Positions 1 to 8,826 are shown, counted from the stretch's first letter. The stretch: 23,596 bases of DNA from Longimicrobium sp. (GCA_030446945.1 JAUJMI010000006.1:2950-26545); one strand, 5' to 3'. Numbers and translations are program-made. Notes: generated from the sequence alone by a model not told the origin.

Positions 1-3000
1 TGAAGCCGCGCACCGTGTAGAGCACCGCGTCGGGGAAGGGCTGCGTCCCCCACCCCCGCAGGCCGCTGCTGCCGTGGAGGAGCTGGTCCGCGGCGCCGGG
101 GAGGTTGGCAAGGAAGAGCGACGCCGTCACCCGCCGCCCGAACGAGCCGCGGATGTTGTTGTAGCCCAGGCTGGCGTCCAGCGTCTGCGTCCACGGTCCG
201 CGGCAGCTGTTGCGTGCGGCCGCGCGCCCCAGCTGCGAAGTGAGGCACTGGCGCGCGTACGAGGGAACGCCGCGCAGCACGCCCTCCATCCCGCTGGCCA
301 GCGCGGGGTCGCTCACCGCGGCGGGATCGAAGACGAAGGCGCGGTCCAGCCCCAGCCCGTCGCCGTTCACGTCGCCCGCCACGGCGGGGGTGAAGGGGAC
401 GCCGGACGTGAGGCGGCCGGAGAGCGAGACGGTGATCCACTTCATCCGCATTCCGCCGTGGAGCGCGAATTGGTGCCGCGCGATGGAGCCGTCCGCCGTC
501 TCCACCAGGCGCGGATCGCCGAACGCCGCGCCGTCGAAGCCGCGCGACTCGCCGCGCGCGCCCGCCATCGTGTAGCTCAGCGAAAGGCGGCGCCACGCCC
601 CGATCTCCGGCGTCAGGCGCCCGGTGACCTGCCACGACGAGGAGCGGAGGTCGGAGACGCGCTGGTCCACCCGCCCCAGCTCCCGACGGATGCGCGCCTC
701 GGTCGCGCTGGTGGCCCCCGTCCGCGGCTCGATGGAGGCGGGCGACACGAAGACCGGCCGGTTGCCCTCGGCGGCCAGCAGGAACCGCGGCTCCCCGCCG
801 AAGTTGAGGTCGCGGCGGCTCCCCACGTCGCGGTTCCAAGAGTGGCTCCCGTCGACCCCGAAGCTGACCTTCCCCATGCTGGACGACCAGCCCAGATTGG
901 CGCGCCATGAATGCGGCGCGTCGTAGTCCGCGCCGAAGAGCTGCGCGCGCGGCGAGATGTCGGTGAGGGTGCCGCCCTCGCCCGCGCACCGCTCGGGGAT
1001 GGCGGACGGGTCGTCCAGGAAGCTGCGCCAGTCCGGCGCCGGCACCGCGGAGCCCAGGCAGGTCAGCTCGCGCAGCCCGCCCGGTAGCCCGGTGCCGCGC
1101 AGCGCGTCGTCCAGCAGGTTGGCGGGGAGCGTGTTGCGGAACTTGCCGATGCCGCCCTGCACCATTCCGCCGCGCCAAAAGGTGGCCGTCCCCAGCGAGC
1201 TGGACATCATCCGCGTGTTGGAGGGGCGGTAGCTCCAGGTGAAGCCGAGGCGCGGGCTTACGCTCACGCGGTTCGGCAGCCGGTCGGTGCGCACGCCGAA
1301 CGCCTCGCGCAGCATCGGGTTGTCCTCCGGCGCGTCCAGGAAGCGGTTCCCCTCCACCCGCGCGCCGTACGTGAGCTGGAGGCTCTTGAACATCCTGCGC
1401 GAGTCCGCCCAAGCCAGCGCGCCCGACCACAGGCGGCCGCTCGCCTCGGTGGAGCCGAACTGGCGCCGGAAGCTGTACGGCCGGTTCTCCACCACGTCCG
1501 CCAGCGAGCGGTAGTCGTAGCTCCCCAGCCGGTTGGCCGCCGTCTCGTTGGAGAACCCCGACAGCACCGACTCCACGAAGAGCTTGCGCCGCAGCTTGGC
1601 GTCCCTGGAGAGCCAGGTCAGCTCGTCGCGGAACTGGAGCGTCCAGTTGGAGGAGCGGAACTCCTCCAGGCTGTTGCCGCCGAACGACACCTGCGTGAGC
1701 ACCGGCTGCGCGCCGCCCAGGTCGGACGAGACCAGCACGCGCCCGCCGGGGAGCGCCAGGTGCGGGCTCCCCTGGCGCCGGTCCCAGGTGCCGCCCACCA
1801 TCGGCTCGTGAAGGTAGTTCGTCCACAGGTAGTGCGACGACGCCAGGCTGAGCCCGGTGTTCACGTTCCACGCCTCGCCGGTGTAGCCCGGCGTGGCGCG
1901 CGGCGTCTGCCGGAGCGCGTCGGAGTGCTCCACCTTGCCAAACGCGAACAGGTTGGCGCGGCGCGTACCGTTGGGATCGCGGTCCAGGCGCACCGTCAGC
2001 GACGCCGCGTCCTGCAAGCGCCCGCCGAAGCCGCCCGGGTCCAGCGCCACACCGGCGTCGCGCAGGGTGGCGAGGAGGCGGGTGACGGAGTCCGGGTGGA
2101 TCCCCGAGAGGCGCAGCGCGTCGCGGTCGGAGCTGAGGAGGGTGGAGGAGCCCGCGCGGGCGACGGTGGCGCTGAAGCCGGCGTTGTAGTAGTAGCGCCC
2201 GGGCACCAGCTCGCCGCTCCCGCCCACCCCGAAGACGGTGCGCGGCCCCTGCCCGCCCAGCCGCGCCAGCGCGGGGTCGGTGAGCCGCTGCACCGGCGCG
2301 TCGAGCACCAGGCTGGCGGAGCGGCTCGCAAAGGTGCCTCCGGGAGAGACGGTGGCCGCCAGCTGCGCGCCGCTGAATCCGCCGCGCGTGGGGTCCCACG
2401 GCGAGGTCGCCACCTGCAGCGACGAGCGCATGTCGCGCGGCAGGTCGACGTCGCCGACGTCGAGGCCGTTGAGGGTGCGCGAGTTCTGGTCCGCGCCCAG
2501 CCCAAAGACGGAGGGCCCCTGCGGCGTCATCTGGACTCCGGGGACCAGCGCCGCCAGCGCGTCCAGGCTCCCCTCGCTGCCCGGCGCGATGTTGCCGGGC
2601 GCGAGCTCGGCGCGGCCGGTCAGCACCCCCTCACGGTCGCCCATCGCCTGCCCGCGCGGCGCCTGCCGCCGCGGCGTGCGGACGGTGAGCGTGTCGAGCC
2701 GCACCCGTCCGCCGCTCCCGACCTGCACGCGCACCGCCGCCTCCCCCTGCCCCGCAGCGAAGGTGACGCGGGTCTGCGCCGCGGGCCGTCCCGCCACGCT
2801 CACCAGCACCTGGTACGCGCCTCCGTCGCCCGGGGCGTTGGCGGTGAAGCGCCCCCCCGAGTCGGCCGTCGCGCGCGCCTCGGCCCGCGAGCGCACGTGC
2901 GTCACGCGCACCTCCGCCCCCGCGACCCCCGCTCCGGCCCCGTCCACCACCGTCCCGCGGATGACGCGCGCCGCCTCCTGCGCAGGGAGCGGTGCGGGCA

Positions 3001-3145
3001 GCGCGCACGGTGCGGCGAGGAGCAGCGCGAGAATGAAGGTGCGGGGCACGGGGAAGCGTACACGATTGCCGGCGAAACGGTGGGACCGCGTATCTCCGAA
3101 GATGGCGGTTGCGGTCGCGGTGACGAGCGCGATCACTCCAAGCAT
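1..3145 (-). CDS. TonB-dependent-receptor-like outer-membrane protein with carboxypeptidase-regulatory-like N-terminus (3' end outside window)
   Basis: An uninterrupted minus-strand frame of about 1048 codons runs from ATG at 3145 to the window edge. I checked the reading directly at both ends and in the middle. Around residues 36-56 is a hydrophobic signal-like segment ending in LPAQE. It is followed by a CarboxypepD_reg-like beta domain (VIRGTVVDGAGAGVAGAEV, about residues 61-145). A plug-like region comes next, with QNSRTLNGLDVGDVDLPRD at about residues 219-237. The remainder is rich in aromatic and beta-strand-like segments, as expected for a barrel. Large receptors of this kind sit in the outer membrane and usually import or bind substrates with TonB energy; the substrate cannot be told. 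The ATG at 3145 has GGAG eight bases upstream. It puts 32 extra residues before the signal peptide, so an internal GTG at 3049 is an alternative start. No TonB box was recognised. Confidence 0.85.
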   Translation of the reverse strand, partial: MLGVIALVTATATAIFGDTRSHRFAGNRVRFPVPRTFILALLLAAPCALPAPLPAQEAARVIRGTVVDGAGAGVAGAEVRVTHVRSRAEARATADSGGRFTANAPGDGGAYQVLVSVAGRPAAQTRVTFAAGQGEAAVRVQVGSGGRVRLDTLTVRTPRRQAPRGQAMGDREGVLTGRAELAPGNIAPGSEGSLDALAALVPGVQMTPQGPSVFGLGADQNSRTLNGLDVGDVDLPRDMRSSLQVATSPWDPTRGGFSGAQLAATVSPGGTFASRSASLVLDAPVQRLTDPALARLGGQGPRTVFGVGGSGELVPGRYYYNAGFSATVARAGSSTLLSSDRDALRLSGIHPDSVTRLLATLRDAGVALDPGGFGGRLQDAASLTVRLDRDPNGTRRANLFAFGKVEHSDALRQTPRATPGYTGEAWNVNTGLSLASSHYLWTNYLHEPMVGGTWDRRQGSPHLALPGGRVLVSSDLGGAQPVLTQVSFGGNSLEEFRSSNWTLQFRDELTWLSRDAKLRRKLFVESVLSGFSNETAANRLGSYDYRSLADVVENRPYSFRRQFGSTEASGRLWSGALAWADSRRMFKSLQLTYGARVEGNRFLDAPEDNPMLREAFGVRTDRLPNRVSVSPRLGFTWSYRPSNTRMMSSSLGTATFWRGGMVQGGIGKFRNTLPANLLDDALRGTGLPGGLRELTCLGSAVPAPDWRSFLDDPSAIPERCAGEGGTLTDISPRAQLFGADYDAPHSWRANLGWSSSMGKVSFGVDGSHSWNRDVGSRRDLNFGGEPRFLLAAEGNRPVFVSPASIEPRTGATSATEARIRRELGRVDQRVSDLRSSSWQVTGRLTPEIGAWRRLSLSYTMAGARGESRGFDGAAFGDPRLVETADGSIARHQFALHGGMRMKWITVSLSGRLTSGVPFTPAVAGDVNGDGLGLDRAFVFDPAAVSDPALASGMEGVLRGVPSYARQCLTSQLGRAAARNSCRGPWTQTLDASLGYNNIRGSFGRRVTASLFLANLPGAADQLLHGSSGLRGWGTQPFPDAVLYTVRGF

Positions 3146-3516
3146 GAAAACTACTCCGGTTAGCGGGGCGTGCGCGAGTGTTCCCGGGAATGGGGTACTC
3201 ACCACCCGCCGCGGGGCTTTTACGGACGAGCAATACGGATTTTTCAGGAACCTGCCGCGGACGCAGCGGCTAACGAGCGCCGGCCCCCTGCACAACTTCG
3301 CGGATTGGCGCCGCCGGCTGCCAGGCGCCTCTCCTGCGCAGGTGCGCTCACGGTCGAGCAGTTGGCCAGCACCCCTTCGCCGGAGCCGCGTGAGTGTCCG
3401 ACTTCCGAAGCCAACAATCACGCACAGACGCTTGGCGGCCAGCCCCATCTCCAGCTCGGCCATCACCGGCATGAGTCTATGCGGCCGCCGAACCGGCAAG
3501 CGCCAGTCCCGGCGCG
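3146..3516. other. Intergenic region between the receptor and permease genes
   Basis: This 371-bp stretch has no coding frame I can support. It should hold the receptor's promoter, read on minus, and the 3' end of the permease transcript. On the minus strand, positions 3295-3280 read TTGTGCAGGGGGCCGG, nearly identical to a promoter-like segment upstream of the GT4 gene at 11457. No good -10 box follows at the right distance. No hairpin plus T-tract terminator was found after the permease stop. Confidence 0.5.
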
Positions 3517-6213
3517 TCACTCGTTTCTGAGCGCCACGGCAGGATCGACTCGCAATGCCCTCCGGGCAGGGACGTACGCGGCCAGGGCCGCGGTAAGCGC
3601 GACCAGCACGACAGCGGCGGCTATCGCGATCGGGTCTTGCGGCGCCGTCGAGTACAGAAGTGAACCGAACAGGCGCAGCACGGCTAGCGACGCCAGAACG
3701 CCGGCGAGAGCCCCGAACCCCGCCGGGACCGCTGCGTTGCTCGCCACCAGGCGTACGAGGTGCCCGTTCGACGCGCCCAGCGAGCGGCGGATGCCGATCT
3801 CGCGCGTTCGCTGTGCGATCAGGTACGCCAGTACGCCGTACAGGCCTACCGCGGTGATCAGGAGCGCGAGGCCGCCGAACGCCGCGGAGAGATACGCGCC
3901 CAGCCGGAAGGGGACCAGATCGTTACGGATGAGATCGGGAAGGGCCTTCACCTCCACGAACGGGAGGTCGGGCTCTATCGACTGGACGGCCCTCTGGATT
4001 CGTGAGAGCGCCGCGTCCGCGTCACCGGCGGTGCGAACCAGGATCACGCGCCGCCCGATGGCTGTCCCCGGCGCGTCCGTCTCCGGTCGGAACAGATATG
4101 GGACCGGGCGCGCGTCCAGCAGCCGGTGGAGGTTGTCCTCGGCTACGCCCACGATCTCAGTGCAACCGCCTTCCTTCACCTGCTTCCCAACGCGGATGCA
4201 CTCGCCTACGGGCGAGCGCCCCGGCGTGATCAGGCCCGCGAGGGACCGGTTCACGATCGCCACGGGACGGGCCCCGGACCGGTCCTCCGCAAGGAACGGT
4301 CGTCCCTGGGCGATTCTCACTCCCGTCGTCCTGAAGTACTCCTCGGACACGGTGATGAAGTAGGGTCCCTCGCCAGTCGAGGAGATCGGCTCCCCGTTGG
4401 CGGCTGCCAGCGACTGCGAGGAGCCACTGCCGCTCAGGGGCGGCTCGGACGCGACACTCGCGCCCCGCACTCCGGGAACGTGCCGCAGCCGCTCCACCGC
4501 CGTCCGGTAGAAGGAGCGCTGTTGAACGGGTCCGAACCCCGCCTGCTTCACGTCGACCGAAACCACGGCGATGTGGTCCAGCTCGACACCCAGATCCACG
4601 GCGGTGACGCGGAGCAGCGAGCGGACGAACAGCCCCGCCCCCGCGATCGAGAGCACCGCCAGCGCCACCTGCGCACCGAGGAGCGCGGTACGGATCCGGC
4701 TGTGCCGCCGCGGCTCGCTGGAGCTCCCATCCCTCAGGTTCGCGGCGGGATCGGCGTGCGCCATGCGGAGTGCCGGGCCGCACCCGATGAGCAAGGTCGT
4801 GACCAGCACCATGGCCGCGGTGAATCCGAGGACGCGGGGGTGCAGCGTGGCCGCGTCGGGGGGAAGCGGGAGCGAGCGGACGGCGGATAGCAGCAGCGCG
4901 ATCATACCCACGGCGAGGAGCCCACCCAGGGCGGCAACAAGTAGGCTCTCCATCATGAGTGCCCGTACCAGGCGCACCCTCCCCACCCCGAGCGCCACGC
5001 GCACGGCGATCTCGCGACGCCGTGCCGTCACGCGCGCGAGGAGCAGGTTCGCGACATTCGCGCAGGCGACGATCAGCACCAGCCCCGTGGCAAACGCCAG
5101 CCAGAGCGCCACGTCGGCCACACGGGTACGGTTGGGACCCGAGGCGGGGCTCAACCCGCTCGCGATCACACCCGGCTCGGGATCCAGTTCGGGCGACTGA
5201 TCCGCGGCCGCGCGCAGCCGGGCCGAAGCCGCCGAAGCGCCCGCCGGGGCCTCCACGCCCGGCGCGAGCCTCGCGATGAAGCGGAGCATCGCGGCGGCGT
5301 GCATCTCGTTCCACCCGTCAAACGCGACGCCGAGCTGGGCGGCCGCTCCGGACGCCATCCAGAGGTCGGCGGCCTTGTCGTCGATTCCCACGAACCCCGG
5401 CGCCGCGACACCCACGATGGGCGTCGGCACGCCGTTGACCAGAAGCGTCTTGCCGACGACCGACGGATCTCCGCCGTGAGCGCGCCGCCAGTAGAGGTGC
5501 GACAGCACGGCCGCGGGGGCGGCGCCGGCGCGGCCCTCCTCCTCCACGAAAAACCGTCCCCGGTGCGGCCGCACGCCGAGCACGGCGAACCAGCCCGGGG
5601 TCACCACCTGGCCGACCGCCTGAGTCGCACGCTCCCCCCGCCCCACGTCCACCGTCCTGGGGAAGAAATACGCCGAAACCGCGGAGAAGGCGGCGCGCTC
5701 CCCGCGCAATGCCTCATAGTCGGGGTAGGAGCCAGGTCCGCCCTCGGGAGTCGTGATGTTCCCGGTACGCCGCACGACGTGAAGCTGCACCACCTCCGCC
5801 GGGCGGGAAACGCCGGCGGGCGGGCGCAGGAACAGCGCGTCCATGATCGCGAACATGGTGGCGTTCGCGCCCACCCCAAGAGCCAGCGTGGTTGCCGCCA
5901 CGAGGGTGAACACCGGATTCTTGCGGAGCGTACGCGCCGCATAGCGCGCATCCTGGCGCACCCCGTCCATCCACGTGCGGAGCCGGCGCCGCCGCTCGAT
6001 CCGCGAATCGATCCGCTCGCATTCGTTCCGCACCGCCTCTAGGTTGCCGAAGCGCCGGAGCGCCTCCGCACGTGCATCGGACGGTGCCATGCCCTGTCGC
6101 GCGAGCTTCTCGGCTCGCAGTTCCAGGTGGAGCCGTAGCTCGTCGTCCAGGTCGGACTTCGGATCCGCGCCGAGGAACCGCAGGTACCGGCGCCACATGG
6201 GGACCTGGCTCAT
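3517..6213 (-). CDS. ADOP-type duplicated ABC-transporter permease (MacB/FtsX-like)
   Basis: This 898-residue inner-membrane protein has two FtsX/MacB-type permease halves. Residues 1-80 are a soluble charged prefix (DLDDELRLHLELRAEKLARQG and EALRRFGNLEAV), as seen in this family. A first membrane helix follows at about 100-128, then a MacB-like periplasmic core (about 130-350). Three helices lie at about 365-480, including ACANVANLLLARVTARRREI. A second half begins at about 508 with one helix, another periplasmic domain, and three C-terminal helices (about 770-885) ending VDPAVALRNE. The start is set by an ATGA overlap with the upstream PadR stop, implying translational coupling. Longer in-frame starts would run inside padR. 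The family is often found with PadR regulators and without its own ATPase, and no ATPase gene is present here. The substrate and even transport activity are unknown; some relatives may act in signalling or efflux. Confidence 0.9.
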   Translation of the reverse strand: MSQVPMWRRYLRFLGADPKSDLDDELRLHLELRAEKLARQGMAPSDARAEALRRFGNLEAVRNECERIDSRIERRRRLRTWMDGVRQDARYAARTLRKNPVFTLVAATTLALGVGANATMFAIMDALFLRPPAGVSRPAEVVQLHVVRRTGNITTPEGGPGSYPDYEALRGERAAFSAVSAYFFPRTVDVGRGERATQAVGQVVTPGWFAVLGVRPHRGRFFVEEEGRAGAAPAAVLSHLYWRRAHGGDPSVVGKTLLVNGVPTPIVGVAAPGFVGIDDKAADLWMASGAAAQLGVAFDGWNEMHAAAMLRFIARLAPGVEAPAGASAASARLRAAADQSPELDPEPGVIASGLSPASGPNRTRVADVALWLAFATGLVLIVACANVANLLLARVTARRREIAVRVALGVGRVRLVRALMMESLLVAALGGLLAVGMIALLLSAVRSLPLPPDAATLHPRVLGFTAAMVLVTTLLIGCGPALRMAHADPAANLRDGSSSEPRRHSRIRTALLGAQVALAVLSIAGAGLFVRSLLRVTAVDLGVELDHIAVVSVDVKQAGFGPVQQRSFYRTAVERLRHVPGVRGASVASEPPLSGSGSSQSLAAANGEPISSTGEGPYFITVSEEYFRTTGVRIAQGRPFLAEDRSGARPVAIVNRSLAGLITPGRSPVGECIRVGKQVKEGGCTEIVGVAEDNLHRLLDARPVPYLFRPETDAPGTAIGRRVILVRTAGDADAALSRIQRAVQSIEPDLPFVEVKALPDLIRNDLVPFRLGAYLSAAFGGLALLITAVGLYGVLAYLIAQRTREIGIRRSLGASNGHLVRLVASNAAVPAGFGALAGVLASLAVLRLFGSLLYSTAPQDPIAIAAAVVLVALTAALAAYVPARRALRVDPAVALRNE

Positions 6214-6572
6214 GCCGGGCCCGTGGCCCACTCGGGCCGTTCCGGTGACTGGAGAACGCGCGCGACGGCTTCCGCCAGCCGTTCCCACGCGATCCCGCGT
6301 TCCTTGAGGCTCGCGCGTCCCTCCGGCGTCAGGCGGTAGAACTTCGCGCGCCTGTTCCCCTCGGAATGGCCCCACTCGGACTCGAGCATTCCCCGTTTCT
6401 CCAACCGGTGGAGGGCAGGGTAGAGCGAACCCTCTTCAATGGTCAGCACCGAACCCGTGAGATGCTCGATCCATTCGGCCACGGCATACCCGTGTGCCGG
6501 CCCCCACGAGAGGGTCTTCAGGATCAGCACGTCCAGTGTTCCCCTGAGCAATTCGACGCTCCGTTCCGACAC
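6210..6572 (-). CDS. PadR-family transcriptional repressor
   Basis: A 120-residue winged-helix regulator. The N-terminal helix reads ELLRGTLDVLILKTLSWGPAHGYAVAEWI in two pieces: LLRGTLDVLILKTLSWGPAH, then GYAVAEWI. It is followed by the PadR hallmark EEGSLYPALHRLEKRGMLES (about residues 46-65) and the wing RRAKFYRLTPEG. The length matches small PadR proteins that have only a short C-terminal dimerisation helix. The start is GTG at 6572 with a strong AAGGAGG four bases upstream. The gene is the first of a two-gene operon, and its TGA overlaps the ATG of the ADOP permease by four bases. Family knowledge says such regulators usually repress their own operon and the adjacent transporter. The palindrome in its promoter fits autoregulation. 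The inducing ligand cannot be read from the sequence. Confidence 0.95.
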   Translation of the reverse strand: MSERSVELLRGTLDVLILKTLSWGPAHGYAVAEWIEHLTGSVLTIEEGSLYPALHRLEKRGMLESEWGHSEGNRRAKFYRLTPEGRASLKERGIAWERLAEAVARVLQSPERPEWATGPA

Positions 6573-6607
6573 GATGCCTCCTTGAGACGTGTTGCACTCC
6601 CCTACCG

Positions 6608-6642
6608 TTTCTAGGGTAAGGGTCTGCCCCCTAGAAAGTCAA
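6608..6642 (-). promoter_or_regulatory. padR operon promoter with a perfect 9-bp inverted repeat (candidate PadR operator)
   Basis: On the minus strand a -35 box TTGACT (6642-6637) and a -10 box TACCCT (6618-6613) are separated by 18 bases. A perfect inverted repeat, TTTCTAGGG at 6608-6616 and CCCTAGAAA at 6629-6637 with a 12-base spacer, spans almost the whole core promoter. Its left arm overlaps the -10 region and its right arm abuts the -35 box. A protein bound here would block RNA polymerase. That it is PadR is an inference from position and family habit. Confidence 0.65.
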
Positions 6643-7007
6643 GGGGAACCTCGTGCGGTCTCTGCTGCACGCGTGGCGGCGCTGACGGGCGGGGAGCGGC
6701 GGCCGGGGAAGCAGCCTGGCGGAAGGGTGAGACGGCGCTCCCCCGCGGCAGGATCGTCTCCGCCAGTGTGTCTCGCACCCGGTCCCCCCTCCCCGGTCGA
6801 GCGTCGCCCCCTCCCCTCCCCCGTCGCCTCCAGCGCTTCAAGCAGCAGCCGCTCCAGCGGCACGTTGAACGTTACGTCCACCGCCGCGACGAAGTCGGCG
6901 GGGAGGCGCCGCGATACCGCCGCACGGCGTCGCGCGAACTCTCGTAGCCGTTCGCCACAAGGCGGGCGGCTACTTTCGCGTCTGTGAGCGCAGCGCAAGA
7001 CTCTCAC
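6639..7007 (-). pseudogene. Short coding-like stretch, possible gene remnant or small hypothetical protein
   Basis: A 122-codon minus-strand frame is open here, but only about 6800-6960 looks protein-like. That part includes RRLPADFVAAVDVTFNVPLE and a following RLLLEALEATGEG, with G or C mostly in third positions and a plausible helix pattern. The rest is low-complexity Arg/Gly/Pro typical of a random frame in GC-rich DNA. A neighbouring frame just upstream also reads sensibly (KVAARLVANGYESSRDAVRR), which would fit a decayed gene with a shifted frame. I do not recognise the family. It may equally be chance. Confidence 0.2.
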
Positions 7008-7151
7008 GAGCTCGCGCAGATCTCCTCCGGGCGCAGGGCGCGTCCCTTCGATAGTTTAGCCCTGATGTGAAAAGACGCGATCGGTCGTCGGGGGAACCCG
7101 CGGGACAGAAACCGAGGATGGCCAGCGAGGTGTGAGACTTTCGCTATGGAG
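6645..7151. other. Gene-poor intergenic region with a polypyrimidine tract
   Basis: About 500 bp lie between the padR promoter and the 3' end of the amidohydrolase gene. The only coding-like part is a minus-strand stretch described separately. On the plus strand, 6777-6833 is strikingly rich in C and T. No convincing promoter, terminator hairpin or RNA gene was seen. Confidence 0.4.
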
Positions 7152-8804
7152 TCAGAGACGCTCGTAGACCGGCCGCCCGTCCACCACGGTCATCAGGATG
7201 CGGGCGTCGCGGATGGTCTCGGGGGGGATGCGGCGCAGGTCGCGGTCGATGATGACGAAGTCGGCGAGGCGGCCGGGCCGGAGGGTGCCCAGCTGGCGCT
7301 CGTCGAAGCCGGCGTAGGCGGCGCCGGCGGTGTAGGCGCGCAGGGCTTCCTCGACGGTGATGCGCTGCTCCGGGACCCAGCCGCCGGGGTTGCGGCCGTC
7401 CAGCGTGCGGCGGGTGACGGCGGCGTAGATCCCCTCCAGCGGGGTGGGGGGCGCCACGAACCAGTCGCTCCCGAAGGCCAACGGCGCGCGCGCGTCCAGG
7501 AGCGAGCGGAAGGCGTAGGTGGTGCGCGACCGCTCGGGGCCGATCACCCGGTCCGCCCAGCGCCCGTCGTCGATGGCGTGGTACGGCTGCATGCTGGGGA
7601 TGACGCCGAGCCGCCCGAAGCGCGCCAGGTCCGCCGGGGCGATGTGCTGCGCGTGCTCCACGCGGAAGCGCCGGTCGCGCGGGCCGTTGCGGCGCGCGAC
7701 GACCTCGTACATGTCCAGGATCAGCGTGTTGGCGCGGTCGCCGATGGCGTGCACCATCACCTGCAAGCCGGCCGAGTCCGCGCCGCGCACCCAGCGCTCC
7801 AGCTCCGCGGGCGGCGTCACCAGGAGGCCGCTGTCGGTGGGGGCGTCGGTGAAGGGGCGGTGCATCGCCGCCGTGTGCGAGCCCAGCGACCCGTCCACGT
7901 ACCCCTTGAGGCCGCCGATCCTGAGCCACGCGTCGCCACGGCCGCGGGCGGCGACGGTGTCGCGCAGCCGCTCCCAGCTGTCCAGCGGCACGGCGGCGTA
8001 GATGCGGGTGCGCAGCCGGCCGGCGGCGTGCGCGCGGCGGAAGACGGCCAGGTCGCCCCAGCCGCCCACGTGGTGCACGCCGGTGACGCCCTGCTCGGCG
8101 ACGTACTTCATCGCCGCTTGCAGGGCGCGGTCCTGCATGGCGGCGGCGGGGGGCGGCACGGCGCGCACCACCAGCCCCAGCGCATTGTCCTTGAGGATGC
8201 CGGCCGGCTCGCCGCCGGCGCCGCGCACGATCTCGCCGCCCTCCACGTCGGCGGTGGCGCGGGTGACGCCGGCGGCGCGCAGGGCGGCGCTGTTGGCGAG
8301 CGCCATGTGCCCGTCCAGCCGGCTGATCCACACGGGGTGGTTCGGGGTGACGGAGTCGATCCACTCGCGCCGCGGGAGCTCGCCGCCCCACAGCGAATGG
8401 TCCCAGTTCCCCTCCGTGATCCAGGTGCCGGCGGGGACCGTCTTCGCGAAGTCGCGGATGCGGCGCACGAACTCCTCGCGCGTGGCCGCGTCGCGCAGCT
8501 GGACGGAGGCGAGCGAGAAGCCGCCCGTCACGAAGTGCACGTGCGAGTCGATGAACCCCGGCACCACCATCTTCCCCCGCGCGTCCACCACACGCGTGCG
8601 CGGCCCCGCCAGGCGCCGCACCTCGGCATCGCGCCCCACCGCCACGATGCGCCCGCCGCGCACCGCCAGCGCCTGCGCGTCGGGCGCGCCGGGTACGCCC
8701 GTCCACACCGTGCCGTGGAGGACCACCAGGTCGGGAGCCTGCGCCCGCGCGCCCGTGGCGAGGAGCAGGGTCGTGGCGGCGAGGAGGATGGCTGGCGATC
8801 TCAT
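7152..8804 (-). CDS. Secreted YtcJ-type amidohydrolase (Amidohydro_3)
   Basis: A 550-residue metal-dependent hydrolase. Residues 1-22 form a signal peptide (LLAATTLLLATGARA then QA), so it probably acts in the periplasm. The metal-binding motif GFIDSHVHF lies at about 83-91. A possible bridging-Lys region, LKGYVDGSLGSHTAAM, is near 303, VMVHAIGDRAN near 351, RVEHAQHI near 380, and GSDWFVAPPTPLEGI near 445. Together these match the Amidohydro_3/YtcJ group, whose members hydrolyse N-formyl, amide or related bonds. The substrate is not predictable. The gene lies 22 bases downstream of a cyclase-family hydrolase on the same strand, so the two are probably co-transcribed and may act on related compounds. 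There is no strong ribosome binding site before the ATG; a TTG four bases upstream belongs to another frame. Confidence 0.92.
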   Translation of the reverse strand: MRSPAILLAATTLLLATGARAQAPDLVVLHGTVWTGVPGAPDAQALAVRGGRIVAVGRDAEVRRLAGPRTRVVDARGKMVVPGFIDSHVHFVTGGFSLASVQLRDAATREEFVRRIRDFAKTVPAGTWITEGNWDHSLWGGELPRREWIDSVTPNHPVWISRLDGHMALANSAALRAAGVTRATADVEGGEIVRGAGGEPAGILKDNALGLVVRAVPPPAAAMQDRALQAAMKYVAEQGVTGVHHVGGWGDLAVFRRAHAAGRLRTRIYAAVPLDSWERLRDTVAARGRGDAWLRIGGLKGYVDGSLGSHTAAMHRPFTDAPTDSGLLVTPPAELERWVRGADSAGLQVMVHAIGDRANTLILDMYEVVARRNGPRDRRFRVEHAQHIAPADLARFGRLGVIPSMQPYHAIDDGRWADRVIGPERSRTTYAFRSLLDARAPLAFGSDWFVAPPTPLEGIYAAVTRRTLDGRNPGGWVPEQRITVEEALRAYTAGAAYAGFDERQLGTLRPGRLADFVIIDRDLRRIPPETIRDARILMTVVDGRPVYERL

Positions 8805-8826
8805 TCAATCGAGCGGGTGGAGGGGT

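Noticed and set aside
1760..3530. Long plus-strand frames opposite the receptor gene (1760-3163 and 2238-3530)
   Set aside because: They are shadows of the receptor frame, which alone gives recognisable CarboxypepD_reg and plug sequences.
6777..6833. A structured or regulatory element in the C/T-rich tract
   Set aside because: Only composition is unusual; no repeat unit, hairpin or motif could be defined.
7056..7130. A possible terminator after the amidohydrolase gene
   Set aside because: The CCCGCGGG palindrome is short and not followed by a T-run on the minus strand.
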